Source of the DNA: Fibrobacter sp. UWB2
Lineage (GTDB): Bacteria > Fibrobacterota > Fibrobacteria > Fibrobacterales > Fibrobacteraceae
Direction: 5' to 3'
NCBI RefSeq assembly: GCF_002210425.1
Contig: NZ_MWQK01000002.1
Span: 248,001 to 312,000, forward strand
Length of the DNA stretch: 64,000 nt
How positions within the stretch are numbered: position 1 is the stretch's first letter; each line of letters starts with the position of its first letter. Both the position numbers and the translations under genes were made by a program. A model generated the notes under the pieces. That model was not told where the DNA came from, did not search any database, and was given only the letters and a program-made list of their open reading frames with translations. This document shows positions 10,965-20,043 of the stretch, piece after piece.

Positions 10965-11792
10965 ATGCATATAGGTTGTCATCTCCCGTCTTCGGGCGGC
11001 TTTTTGGCGATGGGCGAGACTGCCCTCTCCATCGGAGCCGATACGTTCCAGTTCTTTACGCGTAACCCGCGTGGTGGCGCTGCAAAGCCGTTTGACAAGG
11101 CTGATGCCGAGGCGCTGAATGCGTTTATGGATGCTCACAACTTCGCTCCGATTTTAGCGCATGCTCCATACACGCTGAATGCTTGTGCCGCAGATCCTTC
11201 GTTAAGACAGTACGCGCAGGATGTGATGAAGGATGACCTATTCCGCATGGACCACTTCCCGCATGCGATGTACAATTTCCATCCTGGTAGCCATGTAAAG
11301 CAAGGTGCCGAGGTCGGGATAGAACTTATTTCGCAGCACTTGAATAATATCCTGCATAAAGGCTTGAAGACTAAGGTGCTCTTGGAAACGATGGCGGGGA
11401 AGGGCTCCGAAGTGGGGCGTACTTTTGAAGAGCTGCGGGCGATTGTCGATCGTGTGGAGCTTGACGAAAAGGTCGGTGTTTGCCTCGACACGTGCCATGT
11501 CTTTGATGGCGGTTACGATATCGTGAATCATTTGGACGATGTCCTCGAGTCGTTTGACAAAATTATTGGACTCAATCGTTTGTGCGCGATTCACTTGAAT
11601 GATAGCAAGAATCCGATGGGTAGCCACAAGGACCGTCATGAGGTTGTCGGTGGCGGATTCATAGGCTTGGAAGCTCTTGTGAAAGTCGTAAATCACCCGG
11701 CGCTCAAGGGCTTGCCGTTCTATTTGGAAACGCCGAACGAGTTGCCTGGATATGCTCAGGAAATCGCATTAATGCGGAGTCGGGAACGCTAA
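10965..11792 (+). CDS. nfo: Endonuclease IV (AP endonuclease)
   Basis: 275 residues, normal for Nfo. This Zn-dependent TIM-barrel enzyme incises DNA at abasic sites during base excision repair. The N-terminus [12 protein letters not shown] and later metal-site segments are visible: NFHPGSH (about 103-109), [11 protein letters not shown] (about 140), [11 protein letters not shown] (about 174-184), [17 protein letters not shown] (about 210-226) and the terminal YLETPNE. These match the trinuclear zinc ligands of the family in order. The start lies 2 bases after the barrel gene stop, suggesting transcriptional read-through from it, although the functions look unrelated. Confidence 0.95.
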   Translation: MHIGCHLPSSGGFLAMGETALSIGADTFQFFTRNPRGGAAKPFDKADAEALNAFMDAHNFAPILAHAPYTLNACAADPSLRQYAQDVMKDDLFRMDHFPHAMYNFHPGSHVKQGAEVGIELISQHLNNILHKGLKTKVLLETMAGKGSEVGRTFEELRAIVDRVELDEKVGVCLDTCHVFDGGYDIVNHLDDVLESFDKIIGLNRLCAIHLNDSKNPMGSHKDRHEVVGGGFIGLEALVKVVNHPALKGLPFYLETPNELPGYAQEIALMRSRER

Positions 11793-11813
11793 AAAAAGTT
11801 GAACTTTTTTCAG
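11792..11813 (+). terminator. Possible weak A/T-stem terminator after nfo
   Basis: An A6-7 G / C T6 inverted repeat overlaps the nfo stop region. The stem is almost all A-T, so it is a weak candidate only. Confidence 0.3.
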
Positions 11814-11821
11814 CTTGTGCC

Positions 11822-11850
11822 TTGACAACAGAATAGAAATCATCTATATT
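11822..11850 (+). promoter_or_regulatory. Sigma-70 type promoter of tRNA-Asn copy 1
   Basis: TTGACA (-35) and TATATT (-10) are separated by exactly 17 bases. The -10 box ends 12 bases before the mature tRNA start, so the primary transcript would have only a few leader bases. Confidence 0.85.
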
Positions 11851-11862
11851 TGGACCCGTCGA

Positions 11863-11935
11863 TGCTTCATAGCTCAGTTGGTAGAGCCCGCGACTGTTAA
11901 TCGCGTTGTCCTTGGTTCGAGTCCAAGTGAAGCAG
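11863..11935 (+). tRNA. tRNA-Asn (anticodon GTT), copy 1
   Basis: A 73-nt cloverleaf folds without mismatch: acceptor TGCTTCA/TGAAGCA, D stem GCTC/GAGC, anticodon stem CGCGA/TCGCG with loop CTGTTAA (anticodon GTT), and T stem CTTGG/CCAAG with loop TTCGAGT. The discriminator is G. CCA is not encoded. Confidence 0.97.
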
Positions 11936-11938
11936 CTC

Positions 11939-11968
11939 AAAACCCTCGATCGAAAGATCGGGGGTTTT
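11939..11968 (+). terminator. Terminator of tRNA-Asn copy 1
   Basis: A 13-bp stem including AAAACCCTCGATC with a GAAA tetraloop and a T run, starting 4 bases after the tRNA. Confidence 0.9.
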
Positions 11969-12024
11969 GTGTCTTGGACGGTTTGACGCTTAATTTACGG
12001 GTGAGAAAAATGCGCAAACACCCC

Positions 12025-12053
12025 TTGACAACAGAATAGAAATCATCTATATT
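12025..12053 (+). promoter_or_regulatory. Sigma-70 type promoter of tRNA-Asn copy 2
   Basis: TTGACA and TATATT with a 17-base spacer, identical to the copy 1 promoter. Confidence 0.85.
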
Positions 12054-12065
12054 TGAGCCCGTCGA

Positions 12066-12138
12066 TGCTTCATAGCTCAGTTGGTAGAGCCCGCGACTGT
12101 TAATCGCGTTGTCCTTGGTTCGAGTCCAAGTGAAGCAG
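12066..12138 (+). tRNA. tRNA-Asn (anticodon GTT), copy 2
   Basis: Identical in sequence to the first tRNA-Asn across all 73 bases, with the same anticodon GTT and discriminator G. It has its own promoter and terminator and is therefore an independent unit. Confidence 0.97.
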
Positions 12139-12141
12139 CTC

Positions 12142-12171
12142 AAAACCCTCGATCGAAAGATCGGGGGTTTT
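12142..12171 (+). terminator. Terminator of tRNA-Asn copy 2
   Basis: Same 13-bp stem with GAAA loop and T run as after copy 1. Confidence 0.9.
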
Positions 12172-12212
12172 GTGTTTTGGGCTTATATCATGCCTGTCGC
12201 TGGCATCGGTTA

Positions 12213-12245
12213 TAAAAAATCCCGGGCGGTGGAACCGTCCGGGAT
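12213..12245 (-). terminator. Terminator of the nfeD-floA operon
   Basis: A 12-bp stem (one G-T pair) with a 3-base loop. Read on the minus strand it is followed by six T residues, 31 bases after the stop of the last gene. Confidence 0.85.
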
Positions 12246-12275
12246 GAATTGTTTGAATTTGGCGAGTTGCGCGAT

Positions 12276-13106
12276 TTACCTGCTGTATGCAGTCCAGCGC
12301 TTTTTGAATCTGGGCTCGTCGATGACTTTACCCCAGATGAATCCGCGTCGGACGCTTTCTCTGCTTATCGAGCGCACAGCGGTGCGCTTGGTGAGCGATT
12401 CTGCAATCTCGGCCGGGTCGCCGGTGTAGCCGTTTTCGAGGTCGCTCCTGCGGGCGGCTTCGTCTGCTTCTTCGCGAGCCTTGCGGGCGCGTTCTTCAAG
12501 GATTTTCAGCTGGCTCTGCTTGTCGCTTGCGGCGGGCGAGGTGAACTGTTCGGACTTGGCTGCTGATGTTTGGGCAACAGCTTCCGCCTTCTGTTCGTGT
12601 GACAGCAAGTTGTTGAGTTCATCGATGTCTTGCACAAGAACGTCGTAAGCGCCATCTCCCATATCGCGGCCGATAATGCGGTGTTGCTGTAGCTCGTTGA
12701 TGAGCTCGATAGCACGGGCTTCGGACACTTCGAATTCGATCTTGAGGTAGTCGATATCGACAAAGCCTTGCTGAACGATGTCCTCTGCGACTTCACGCAT
12801 TGTCACCTGGTCGCCCAGGCGATGGTAATTCTCGGGAATGGGCGGCGGCATAGGCGATTCCATCGTTCCTTGGGCCGCTTCCCGCTGCGCTTCTTCAAAC
12901 TGCTTGATGTATTCCTGCAGCTTGCGGTTGGCAGACGGTGACGGCTCGAGAGACGGCTGCTCGTTTTCGTCGAATTCCTCGTTTGCAGTGCTGTCGTAAT
13001 CCTCTTCATTGCGCTGCTTGTCCTGGAGAGCTTTCTTTTTGGCACTAGCTCTCTTGATTAGCGCGTCAATGACGAAAATTGCGATGAATATGAGTAATGA
13101 TTCCAT
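12276..13106 (-). CDS. Membrane-anchored protein with FtsK-gamma-like winged helix
   Basis: 276 residues, not a family I can name. Residues 1-17 form one hydrophobic helix, followed by a basic stretch, an acidic low-complexity linker (about 33-60) and a probable coiled helix (about 60-80). Residues about 102-158 resemble the winged-helix gamma domain of FtsK/SpoIIIE: VAEDIVQQG, then EVSEARAIELINELQQHRIIG, which parallels the AVDLV...YNRAARLIEEMEEEGIVG pattern. In FtsK that domain recognises KOPS DNA; there is no FtsK motor here. The C-terminus (after about 190) is charged and helical. The gene is last in an operon with nfeD and floA, 22 bases behind floA, so a role at the membrane with the flotillin scaffold is inferred. 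DNA or protein binding is untested. Confidence 0.65.
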   Translation of the reverse strand: MESLLIFIAIFVIDALIKRASAKKKALQDKQRNEEDYDSTANEEFDENEQPSLEPSPSANRKLQEYIKQFEEAQREAAQGTMESPMPPPIPENYHRLGDQVTMREVAEDIVQQGFVDIDYLKIEFEVSEARAIELINELQQHRIIGRDMGDGAYDVLVQDIDELNNLLSHEQKAEAVAQTSAAKSEQFTSPAASDKQSQLKILEERARKAREEADEAARRSDLENGYTGDPAEIAESLTKRTAVRSISRESVRRGFIWGKVIDEPRFKKRWTAYSR

Positions 13107-13128
13107 GGGCTAAACCCCTTGGGATGGA

Positions 13129-14103
13129 TTACTTGGTGGCTTCCGGAGCGGTTCCGATTTCTTTACGCATCTGCGTGTCGGCTTCGATGTTCTTGAGGTT
13201 GTAGTAGTCCATCACGCCGAGCTTTCCGTCGCGGAGAGCGGTTGCCATAGCCATCGGAATCTGGGCTTCGGCTTCGACGAGCTTAGCCTTCATTTCCATC
13301 ACCTTAGCCTTCATTTCCTGTTCGGCGGCGAATGCCATGGCGCGGCGTTCTTCTGCCTTGGCCTGAGCAATCTTCTTGTCGGCTTCGGCACGGTCGGTTT
13401 CGAGGATAGCACCGATGTTCTGGCCCACGTCCACGTCTGCAATATCGATGGAGAGGATTTCGAATGCCGTACCTGCGTCAAGGCCGGAGGCGAGCACCTT
13501 CTTGGAAATCATGTTCGGGTTTTCGAGCACTTCCTTGTGGCTCTGTGCAGAACCGATGGAAGACACGATGCCTTCGCCAACGCGGGCGACAACCGTTTCT
13601 TCGCCGGCACCACCGACGAGCTTTTGGATGCTGGCGCGCACGGTGATACGGGTAATGGCGTGGAGCTGAATACCGTCGAGAGCCACGGCGGAGACTTTCG
13701 GAGTTTCGATGACCTTCGGGTTCACGGACATCTGCACGGCTTCGAGCACGTTACGGCCTGCAAGGTCGATGGCTGCGGCTTCCTTGAAGTCGAGCTTGAT
13801 GTTTGCCTTGTTAGCGGCGATGAGAGCTTGGATCACGCGGAGCACGTTACCGCGGGAAAGGTAGTGGGCTTCGAGCAAGTTTGTGTCAACCGGGAGGCCT
13901 GCCTTGCAGCTGAGGATTCGGGCTTCCACGATGACCTGCGGCGGAACCTTACGGAGACGCATACCGATGAGCTGGAAAATGCTCACGTTTGCCTTGGAGA
14001 ACAAGGCCTGGAGCCAGAGGCTAAAGAATCTGCCGATAAAGGCGAGAATGATGATGACGACGATGGCGGCAATGATAATGCCAACAGTGAGAAGAGTATC
14101 CAT
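13129..14103 (-). CDS. floA: Flotillin-like protein FloA
   Basis: 324 residues, typical for FloA (UPF0365/YqfA). An N-terminal membrane hairpin segment (about 6-28) is followed by a SPFH-type core. Recognisable family stretches include [12 protein letters not shown] (about 51-62), [14 protein letters not shown] and [21 protein letters not shown]. The Ala/Glu/Lys-rich coiled coil (about 235-285) mediates oligomerisation in flotillins, and the protein ends with [11 protein letters not shown]. FloA organises functional membrane microdomains at the inner membrane. It lies directly downstream of an NfeD protease gene (42-base gap), the conserved flotillin/NfeD pairing. Confidence 0.95.
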   Translation of the reverse strand: MDTLLTVGIIIAAIVVIIILAFIGRFFSLWLQALFSKANVSIFQLIGMRLRKVPPQVIVEARILSCKAGLPVDTNLLEAHYLSRGNVLRVIQALIAANKANIKLDFKEAAAIDLAGRNVLEAVQMSVNPKVIETPKVSAVALDGIQLHAITRITVRASIQKLVGGAGEETVVARVGEGIVSSIGSAQSHKEVLENPNMISKKVLASGLDAGTAFEILSIDIADVDVGQNIGAILETDRAEADKKIAQAKAEERRAMAFAAEQEMKAKVMEMKAKLVEAEAQIPMAMATALRDGKLGVMDYYNLKNIEADTQMRKEIGTAPEATK

Positions 14104-14145
14104 TTGTTTTTCTCCAAGTTATATGTTTTTGTTTTAAAATCTATG

Positions 14146-15687
14146 CTAGGCGCGGGTGACCCAGATGTGACCTTCCTGCACGGCTTCGACTTTGACGTTC
14201 TGCCCGGCTTCGATAATTTCGCCGTGAGTTTGTACGTCAAAGAGCTTGGTGGAGCCATCTGGCATGGTAAAGTTTGCCTGGCCTACCGGGCGGAGGAAAG
14301 TCTTTGCTGTTCCGACAGTGCCGATAGCGACTTCCTGAACGGCTTCGGTCGGGGAGACTGCGGTTTCCATGTCGGTCTTGAGCATGGGCGTCCAGCCTTC
14401 GGGTAAAAGCGGAATCAGGTACTTGCTTGCAGCAATCGGAATGATAAGGGCTACTGCGGCGCTCCCGAGAACAAAGAACAGCCCGAATAGCCATGGGGTC
14501 GCGTCAAATGTCGTTTCGACTGCATCGGGGACGTATTCGGGGATGTTTGCCGAGTCAAAGCTCATGATGAGTGCGATGATCATGCAAGCGATACCGCCAA
14601 CGCCAAAGAGGTATGTGCCCGGCATGACGAATATCTCGACTAGGAACAAAATCACACCTGCGATTAGCAAGATTGCCGGAATGTAGCCGTCAAGCTGCGG
14701 TGCGAACTGCCCGAAGAAGACGATGCCGATAAGGATGATGCCGATAATGCCGAACATCCCGAATCCAGGCGTCTTGAATTCAATGTAGAGTGCCCCGAAT
14801 CCGAGAATCAGGAGAATGCCCGAGATGGCGGCAATGGCGCTTGCAAGCTTTTCTCCGGTATTCGTTTCCACTTCGCTTTTCTTTTCGAAGGCGAGCTTTG
14901 TCTCAAAGTCATCGCGGTTCTTGAACGTGCCCCTTGAAAATCCGAGTTCTTCGGCTTCCTTGTCGGTCATGGTCAAAAGTTCGCCTTCTTTTACGAGAAT
15001 CTTGGGGGCTCCCCAGAATTTCTTTTCGGCGCTATCGAGAACTGCAAATTTCTTGCCTTCGATGATGAGCGTCGTGTCGCGTTCCGTGGCCTTTCCCTTG
15101 TCGAGCTTGGCGGTGAGTTCGAGCACTTCGAGTTCCGGAGTCACGAACGAAGAGGCTAAGAGTTCCGGGTAGCCGTTGCGCTGGGCGAGGTTTCTGAACT
15201 TGGCGCGGAGCGGGGACTGGATTTTTTCACCGACGATTTGCGGAGTGCCGTCGCCACCCTGCACAATCGGGGCGCAGTCGCCGATGGTTGTCGCTTCGAG
15301 CATGTAGAGCTTTTTGCAGGCGAGGGCGATGAGGCTACCTGCACTGATGGCCTTTTTCTTTACGAGGGCGATTGTTTCGACGTCCTTGACGGCCATGATG
15401 GTATCGACGAGGTCGAAGGCGGCATCGAGTCGTCCGCCGAACGTATTGATTTCAAAGACGATGGCGTCAGGCTTTTTTTCGAGGGCTTCACCGATGGCGC
15501 GTGCGCAGAATTCATACATGGTGGGGTCGACGTCGCCTTCCAGTTTAATCCAGACCGCCTGCTTTTTGGGGGCTGAAATCTCGGTTTTTGCGGAATCGAC
15601 CACTGGTGTTGTGACGGTTGTCGTGTCTGCGAACGAAAATGTGGCTAAAAATGCCAAAAAGAGAAAAATTTTGGTCAATAATTTCAT
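14146..15687 (-). CDS. NfeD-family membrane serine protease (ClpP-class)
   Basis: 513 residues in the long NfeD arrangement. A signal peptide (about 1-20) is followed by a ClpP-class protease domain (about 45-240) containing EINTFGGRLDAAFDLVDTI and the catalytic-serine segment KAISAGSLIALACKK. Four to five transmembrane helices (about 285-425) come next, then a C-terminal NfeD OB-fold domain (about 445-513, ending GQNVKVEAVQEGHIWV). Long NfeD proteins cleave membrane substrates such as stomatin-type proteins, and the adjacent floA gene fits that partnership. It is the first gene of the minus-strand operon nfeD-floA-winged-helix protein. Confidence 0.9.
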   Translation of the reverse strand: MKLLTKIFLFLAFLATFSFADTTTVTTPVVDSAKTEISAPKKQAVWIKLEGDVDPTMYEFCARAIGEALEKKPDAIVFEINTFGGRLDAAFDLVDTIMAVKDVETIALVKKKAISAGSLIALACKKLYMLEATTIGDCAPIVQGGDGTPQIVGEKIQSPLRAKFRNLAQRNGYPELLASSFVTPELEVLELTAKLDKGKATERDTTLIIEGKKFAVLDSAEKKFWGAPKILVKEGELLTMTDKEAEELGFSRGTFKNRDDFETKLAFEKKSEVETNTGEKLASAIAAISGILLILGFGALYIEFKTPGFGMFGIIGIILIGIVFFGQFAPQLDGYIPAILLIAGVILFLVEIFVMPGTYLFGVGGIACMIIALIMSFDSANIPEYVPDAVETTFDATPWLFGLFFVLGSAAVALIIPIAASKYLIPLLPEGWTPMLKTDMETAVSPTEAVQEVAIGTVGTAKTFLRPVGQANFTMPDGSTKLFDVQTHGEIIEAGQNVKVEAVQEGHIWVTRA

Positions 15688-15814
15688 ATCGTCAATGTAT
15701 AAAGATTTGTTTTCTTATGGACATCTTTTTGTGAAAAAAAACACTTTTTTGTAGAAATACGGATTAAAAGCGTTATTTTTTTTGATTTTCCCGTCAAATT
15801 GCGTTTTCAAAATG

Positions 15815-15820
15815 TATAAT
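15815..15820 (+). promoter_or_regulatory. -10 box (TATAAT) upstream of the hybrid kinase gene
   Basis: A perfect TATAAT lies 27 bases before the kinase start codon. No convincing -35 box is present at 16-18 bases. Confidence 0.5.
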
Positions 15821-15846
15821 ATAATTGGAAATCTTACAAAAAACTT

Positions 15847-18800
15847 ATGAACAATAAATTTTTCAAACGTAATCTAATTGTATCGCTGCTTCTTGTTGCG
15901 TTTTTGTTTATTGTAACAAACGTTTCTTTTTTGTATATCAACAGGCAGGCGATTGACGATAGCTGGGACTCCCTTGATGAAGTCGCCTATGCTTCCGAAG
16001 CGAAGATGGGCTTTTTAGGCCGTTCGCTTTTGAGCGCTCTTTCCAATATTTCGACCGTGGTGGGGATGGAAGAAAACCTCCTCTCCGAAAATATGGTGCG
16101 TATGATTCGCGGCACCCGCATCGGTCCCTTGGTGTCGGTGGTTCGCCTTTATTTGCCCGATGGTCACATTATTGCAGACCATGCCGTTGTTTTTGACTCT
16201 TCGTATATTCAGCATTATCAGAAAATCGTTTCTCCCAAGCCGTATATTTCGAAAGTCGGTCGCGATTTGGTCCACTCCGAAAATATTGTGTTCGAACAGC
16301 TAGTCCCTGTCCGCCGTAGGGGGCAGGTGGTGGCCATGCTTTCGGCTGTTTCTGAGATTAAGCCTTTGTATGGCTATGTGGCGACGAACGCCTTCAAGGG
16401 CAAGGCATCTTTGATTGTGGTGGACCGTAGAGACGGTTCCTTTGTTGTCGAAAAAACTGGAAAATGGAAAAACTTTAACGAGTTTGTAAGGAATATTCAG
16501 ACAAAGAAAGGGTATTCTGTAGACGAGTGGGCGGCAACCGTGATGAAGGGAGAATCCGCCCATATAGCCTATGAGGAGGCTTCTTCGGACGAAGCTAAGC
16601 TTTTGGTGGCTTTGCCATTGTTTGGTGGTTGCTGGACCCAGCTTTTGTATGTGAACGAGAATATCGCCTTTGCGCGTGTGGATAAAATCCGCAAGTTCTA
16701 TATCGGGATTTCGGCAATTGAACTTCTCGTGATTCTCTTGTATTTGCTCCGCATGGTGTGGAATGCCCGCCGCATGGCCGAAGCTGAAAGTAATGAGTAT
16801 TCCGAAATTGCCGATGCCTTGAGCGGTACTTATGAATGCATTTTCTATGTGAACGTTTTGGATGACACTTTTGACACGTTCCATTCCGACAGGCTTATGA
16901 ACAAGCTTCACGAAGAGGTGCATGGGAAGGACTTCTTCTTTGAATCTATATCGAGTTTGCGCCATAACCTGTATGAAGACGACCTTGAAATTGTGATGCA
17001 CTTTATGGAAAAGGGGTCCTTCTTAAAGCGTCTAGAAGAGAATCCGAGTGCGTCTGTGGAATACAGGCTTGTCATTGATGGAACTCCGCAGTTCTATCGA
17101 ATGAAGGCAATCAAGTCTAGCAAAGATGAAAACCATGTCATTGTTGCTGTGGAAAATATTGATTCCGAAGTCAACAAAGCTATTGCCCAGCGCCAAGAAA
17201 TGGACCGCAACAACAGGGTTATTGAATCCCTGGCTTCAGACTTTGACTTTGTGAACTACGTAACGCTTGGCGAAGATGCTTCTTCGGACTTTGTTGTGAC
17301 GTACCGCGCCAGTTCTGTGCTTTTGAAGGCAATCCCTGGATGGTCTTCTGAAAAGAGTTTCTCTAAGAGAATGGATCTGTTGCTCAAGTATCTTGTCTGT
17401 GATTCTGACAAAAATCAGTTCCAGGTGCAGACGAGCCGCGATCGCCTTGTCTCGACGTTGAAGAACGAATCGGTGATTCATGTCAACTTCAAGATCAAGC
17501 TTGAAGGCAAGGAAGTTTGTTACCAGATGAAGATTATTGCCGACAAGGATGAAATTGGCAATCTCAAGGGTATCGTTTTTGGTCTGCACAGTGTCGATGA
17601 AGAAATCAAGAAGCAGATGGAAATCCAGTCGAACCTGAAGCAGAACCTTGAAATTATCGACATTCTTTCGGAAGACTATTCGTCACTCTTCTACTTCAAT
17701 CTTGTCGATGACACAAGCGGAGTCCTTGCTGTTCGTGAAGATATTAGGGCTGCTTTTAAGGATCCTTTTGCCAACTGCGAAAGGCTGGAAGATGTCTTTA
17801 AGACGTTTGTCCTGAATATGGCGCACCCGGATGACCGTGAAAAGCTTATCGGGCTTGCTTCTAGAGAGTATGTGGCCGGACAGCTTATGCACCAGAAGCG
17901 CTTGACCATTGTATTTAGACACCTCTACGGTACTGAATACAAGTACACGCGTCTCGTGTTTGCCAAGGCTGAACCTGTCGATGTCCCGCCGAAGCTTATC
18001 GCTGTTGGCTTTGTCGAAGTGGATGCCCAGTACCGTGCAGAAACGGAACACCAGGAAAATATTGAACGCATTATGAGCCTTTCGGACCAGTACGAAGTCG
18101 TGTTCGATGTCAATATCGATACGGGCTTGTTTAGCGTTTCGTTGACAGGCGGAAAGTTCAAAGATGTCGTTAATGAAGAGACTGGAGAAGGCGTTGACTT
18201 CTTTAAGGACAGGGAAAAGGATGTCCGCAAGATTGTCTATAAGGACGATGTTGATTCCGTGCTCTCTTCGCTTAATCGCGATACCGTAATTGCTCGCTTG
18301 CAACACGATAACTCCTTCTTCCAGGATTATCGACGTGTGACTAGCGAAGGGCTCAAGTGGTACCGCATGAAGGTGACCAAGATGGGCGACTGGTCCAAGT
18401 CTCGTCGAGTGCTTGTCGGCCTGTTCAATAACGATGTCGTTTACCGCAAGGAAATGGCGCAACAGGCGGCCCTTGAACAGGCGCTTGAAATGGCGAAGTC
18501 GGCGTCACGTGCAAAGACGATGTTCCTCAACAACATGAGCCATGATATCCGTACTCCGATGAATGCGATTATCGGCTATACGGAACTTGCGACAATCCAT
18601 ATTGGCAACAAGGAACAGGTGCGGAACTTCCTTGGAAAGATTGAGCTTTCTTCGAACCACCTGCTTTCGCTTATCAATGACGTGCTTGACATGAGCCGTA
18701 TTGAATCGGGCAAGCTGAACTTGAATGAAAAGCTGGAACATCTTCCGGAAATAATCCATACGCTCAAGGATATTGTCCAGGCGGATATCAATGCGAAGAA

Positions 18801-20043
18801 CTTGCAGTTCTTTGCCAATAGCGTCGGTATTCGTAACGAAGATGTTGTCTGTGATAGGCTCCGTTTGAACCAGGTGCTTTTGAACGTGATTTCAAACGCT
18901 ATCAAGTACACGCCGGCGGGTGGCTCCATCTGGTTCTCTGTGGAACAGAAGGAATCGGACGAAGATGGCTATGGCGTTTACGAGTTCCGCATCAAGGACT
19001 CGGGCATTGGCATGAGCGAAGATTTCTTGCCGAAGATTTATGATGCGTTTACCCGTGTGAATTCCTCGACGGTCTCTGGCATCCAGGGAACGGGTCTTGG
19101 CATGGCGATTACAAAGAACATTGTCGACATGATGGATGGCACGATCGACATCAAGAGCAAGGTGGACGAAGGAACTGATGTTGTTCTGAATTTCAAGTTT
19201 GCTCTTGCCGGCGCTGAACATGAACTTGAACGCGTCAAGGAACTGGAAGGCAAAAGGATTCTCGTTGTCGATGACGATGTGGATTGTGCTAAGAGCATTC
19301 CGCAGATCTTTAAGGAACTCGGTGTTGAAGCTGAATGTTGCTATTCTGGCGCAGACGCCTTGGAACGTGTGAAGGCGGCGAAGGCCGAAGGTCACTTGTA
19401 CGACGCCTTCCTTGTGGACTGGCGCATGCCGAACATGGATGGCATGAAAACGACGTCGATGCTTCGCGAGTTGCTCGGGAACGATATCCTTGTGATTGTG
19501 ATGTCTGCCTATGAATGGTCGGATATCGAGGACAAGGCGACCGAAGTCGGAATCCATAACTTTGTAAGTAAACCTGTGTTCCCGTCGGATGCCCGTGATA
19601 CGCTGATGCGCAGCTTTGGGCTTTTACAGGCGGAAACTCCGGTATCGGATAAGAAGATCAGCTTTAATGGCAAAAAGGTTTTGCTTGTCGATGATAACGA
19701 ACTGAACCGCGAAATCGCCCAGGAAATTCTGGAGGACTGCGGAATACTCGTGACGACGGCTTGCGATGGCGAAAAGGCTGTGGAATACATGAAGAATGTA
19801 CAGCCGGGCGCCTGCGACTTGATTTTGATGGACGTCCAGATGCCTATCATGGATGGTTACGAGGCGACGAGGCTTATTCGTAAGCTCGACAACAAGGTGG
19901 CTGCCGAAATCCCGATTATCGCGATGACGGCAAATGCCTTTGCTGATGACCAGCAGGCGGCACTTGATGCCGGCATGAACGAGCATGTGGCAAAACCAGT
20001 GAACGTCAACAAGCTGAAAGAAGTGCTTTCGAGGTTCCTTTGA
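15847..20043 (+). CDS. Hybrid sensor histidine kinase with tandem PAS-like modules and two receiver domains
   Basis: 1398 residues. Transmembrane helices at about 10-32 and 284-305 bracket an extracytoplasmic sensor. Four PAS-like modules of about 130 residues follow (about 320-870), each opening with a segment like ECIFYVNVLDDTFD and closing with a strand such as NHVIVAVENID. The kinase core has HisKA with NMSHDIRTPMNAIIGY (His899 by position), then HATPase N, G1 and G2 boxes (NQVLLNVISNAIKYTP, IKDSGIGMS, GTGLGMAITKN). Two receiver domains follow, with probable phospho-acceptors Asp1191 (VDWRMP) and Asp1329 (LMDVQMP). There is no output domain, so signal passes to an unlinked partner. Its modules resemble those of the diguanylate cyclase at 48.3 kb. 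The gene precedes the RiPP-type operon, but nothing shows that it controls it. Confidence 0.9.
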   Translation: MNNKFFKRNLIVSLLLVAFLFIVTNVSFLYINRQAIDDSWDSLDEVAYASEAKMGFLGRSLLSALSNISTVVGMEENLLSENMVRMIRGTRIGPLVSVVRLYLPDGHIIADHAVVFDSSYIQHYQKIVSPKPYISKVGRDLVHSENIVFEQLVPVRRRGQVVAMLSAVSEIKPLYGYVATNAFKGKASLIVVDRRDGSFVVEKTGKWKNFNEFVRNIQTKKGYSVDEWAATVMKGESAHIAYEEASSDEAKLLVALPLFGGCWTQLLYVNENIAFARVDKIRKFYIGISAIELLVILLYLLRMVWNARRMAEAESNEYSEIADALSGTYECIFYVNVLDDTFDTFHSDRLMNKLHEEVHGKDFFFESISSLRHNLYEDDLEIVMHFMEKGSFLKRLEENPSASVEYRLVIDGTPQFYRMKAIKSSKDENHVIVAVENIDSEVNKAIAQRQEMDRNNRVIESLASDFDFVNYVTLGEDASSDFVVTYRASSVLLKAIPGWSSEKSFSKRMDLLLKYLVCDSDKNQFQVQTSRDRLVSTLKNESVIHVNFKIKLEGKEVCYQMKIIADKDEIGNLKGIVFGLHSVDEEIKKQMEIQSNLKQNLEIIDILSEDYSSLFYFNLVDDTSGVLAVREDIRAAFKDPFANCERLEDVFKTFVLNMAHPDDREKLIGLASREYVAGQLMHQKRLTIVFRHLYGTEYKYTRLVFAKAEPVDVPPKLIAVGFVEVDAQYRAETEHQENIERIMSLSDQYEVVFDVNIDTGLFSVSLTGGKFKDVVNEETGEGVDFFKDREKDVRKIVYKDDVDSVLSSLNRDTVIARLQHDNSFFQDYRRVTSEGLKWYRMKVTKMGDWSKSRRVLVGLFNNDVVYRKEMAQQAALEQALEMAKSASRAKTMFLNNMSHDIRTPMNAIIGYTELATIHIGNKEQVRNFLGKIELSSNHLLSLINDVLDMSRIESGKLNLNEKLEHLPEIIHTLKDIVQADINAKNLQFFANSVGIRNEDVVCDRLRLNQVLLNVISNAIKYTPAGGSIWFSVEQKESDEDGYGVYEFRIKDSGIGMSEDFLPKIYDAFTRVNSSTVSGIQGTGLGMAITKNIVDMMDGTIDIKSKVDEGTDVVLNFKFALAGAEHELERVKELEGKRILVVDDDVDCAKSIPQIFKELGVEAECCYSGADALERVKAAKAEGHLYDAFLVDWRMPNMDGMKTTSMLRELLGNDILVIVMSAYEWSDIEDKATEVGIHNFVSKPVFPSDARDTLMRSFGLLQAETPVSDKKISFNGKKVLLVDDNELNREIAQEILEDCGILVTTACDGEKAVEYMKNVQPGACDLILMDVQMPIMDGYEATRLIRKLDNKVAAEIPIIAMTANAFADDQQAALDAGMNEHVAKPVNVNKLKEVLSRFL

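Larger units (their letters stand above)
11820..11972 (+). repeat. First copy of a tandem duplication carrying promoter, tRNA-Asn and terminator
   Basis: 153 bases that recur 203 bases downstream with only two mismatches, both in the short leader between the -10 box and the tRNA. Confidence 0.95.
12023..12175 (+). repeat. Second copy of the tRNA-Asn tandem duplication
   Basis: Matches 11820-11972 at 151 of 153 positions; about 50 bases of unique sequence separate the copies. Confidence 0.95.

Noticed and set aside
13537-14406. A 289-codon plus-strand frame across floA and the end of nfeD
   Set aside because: It spans two real genes on the other strand and has the His/Asp-rich composition typical of antisense frames.
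15847-20043. The hybrid kinase as dedicated regulator of the peptide operon
   Set aside because: Adjacent position only; it is separated by 280 bases, has normal composition unlike the operon, and no linked response regulator or binding site is visible.
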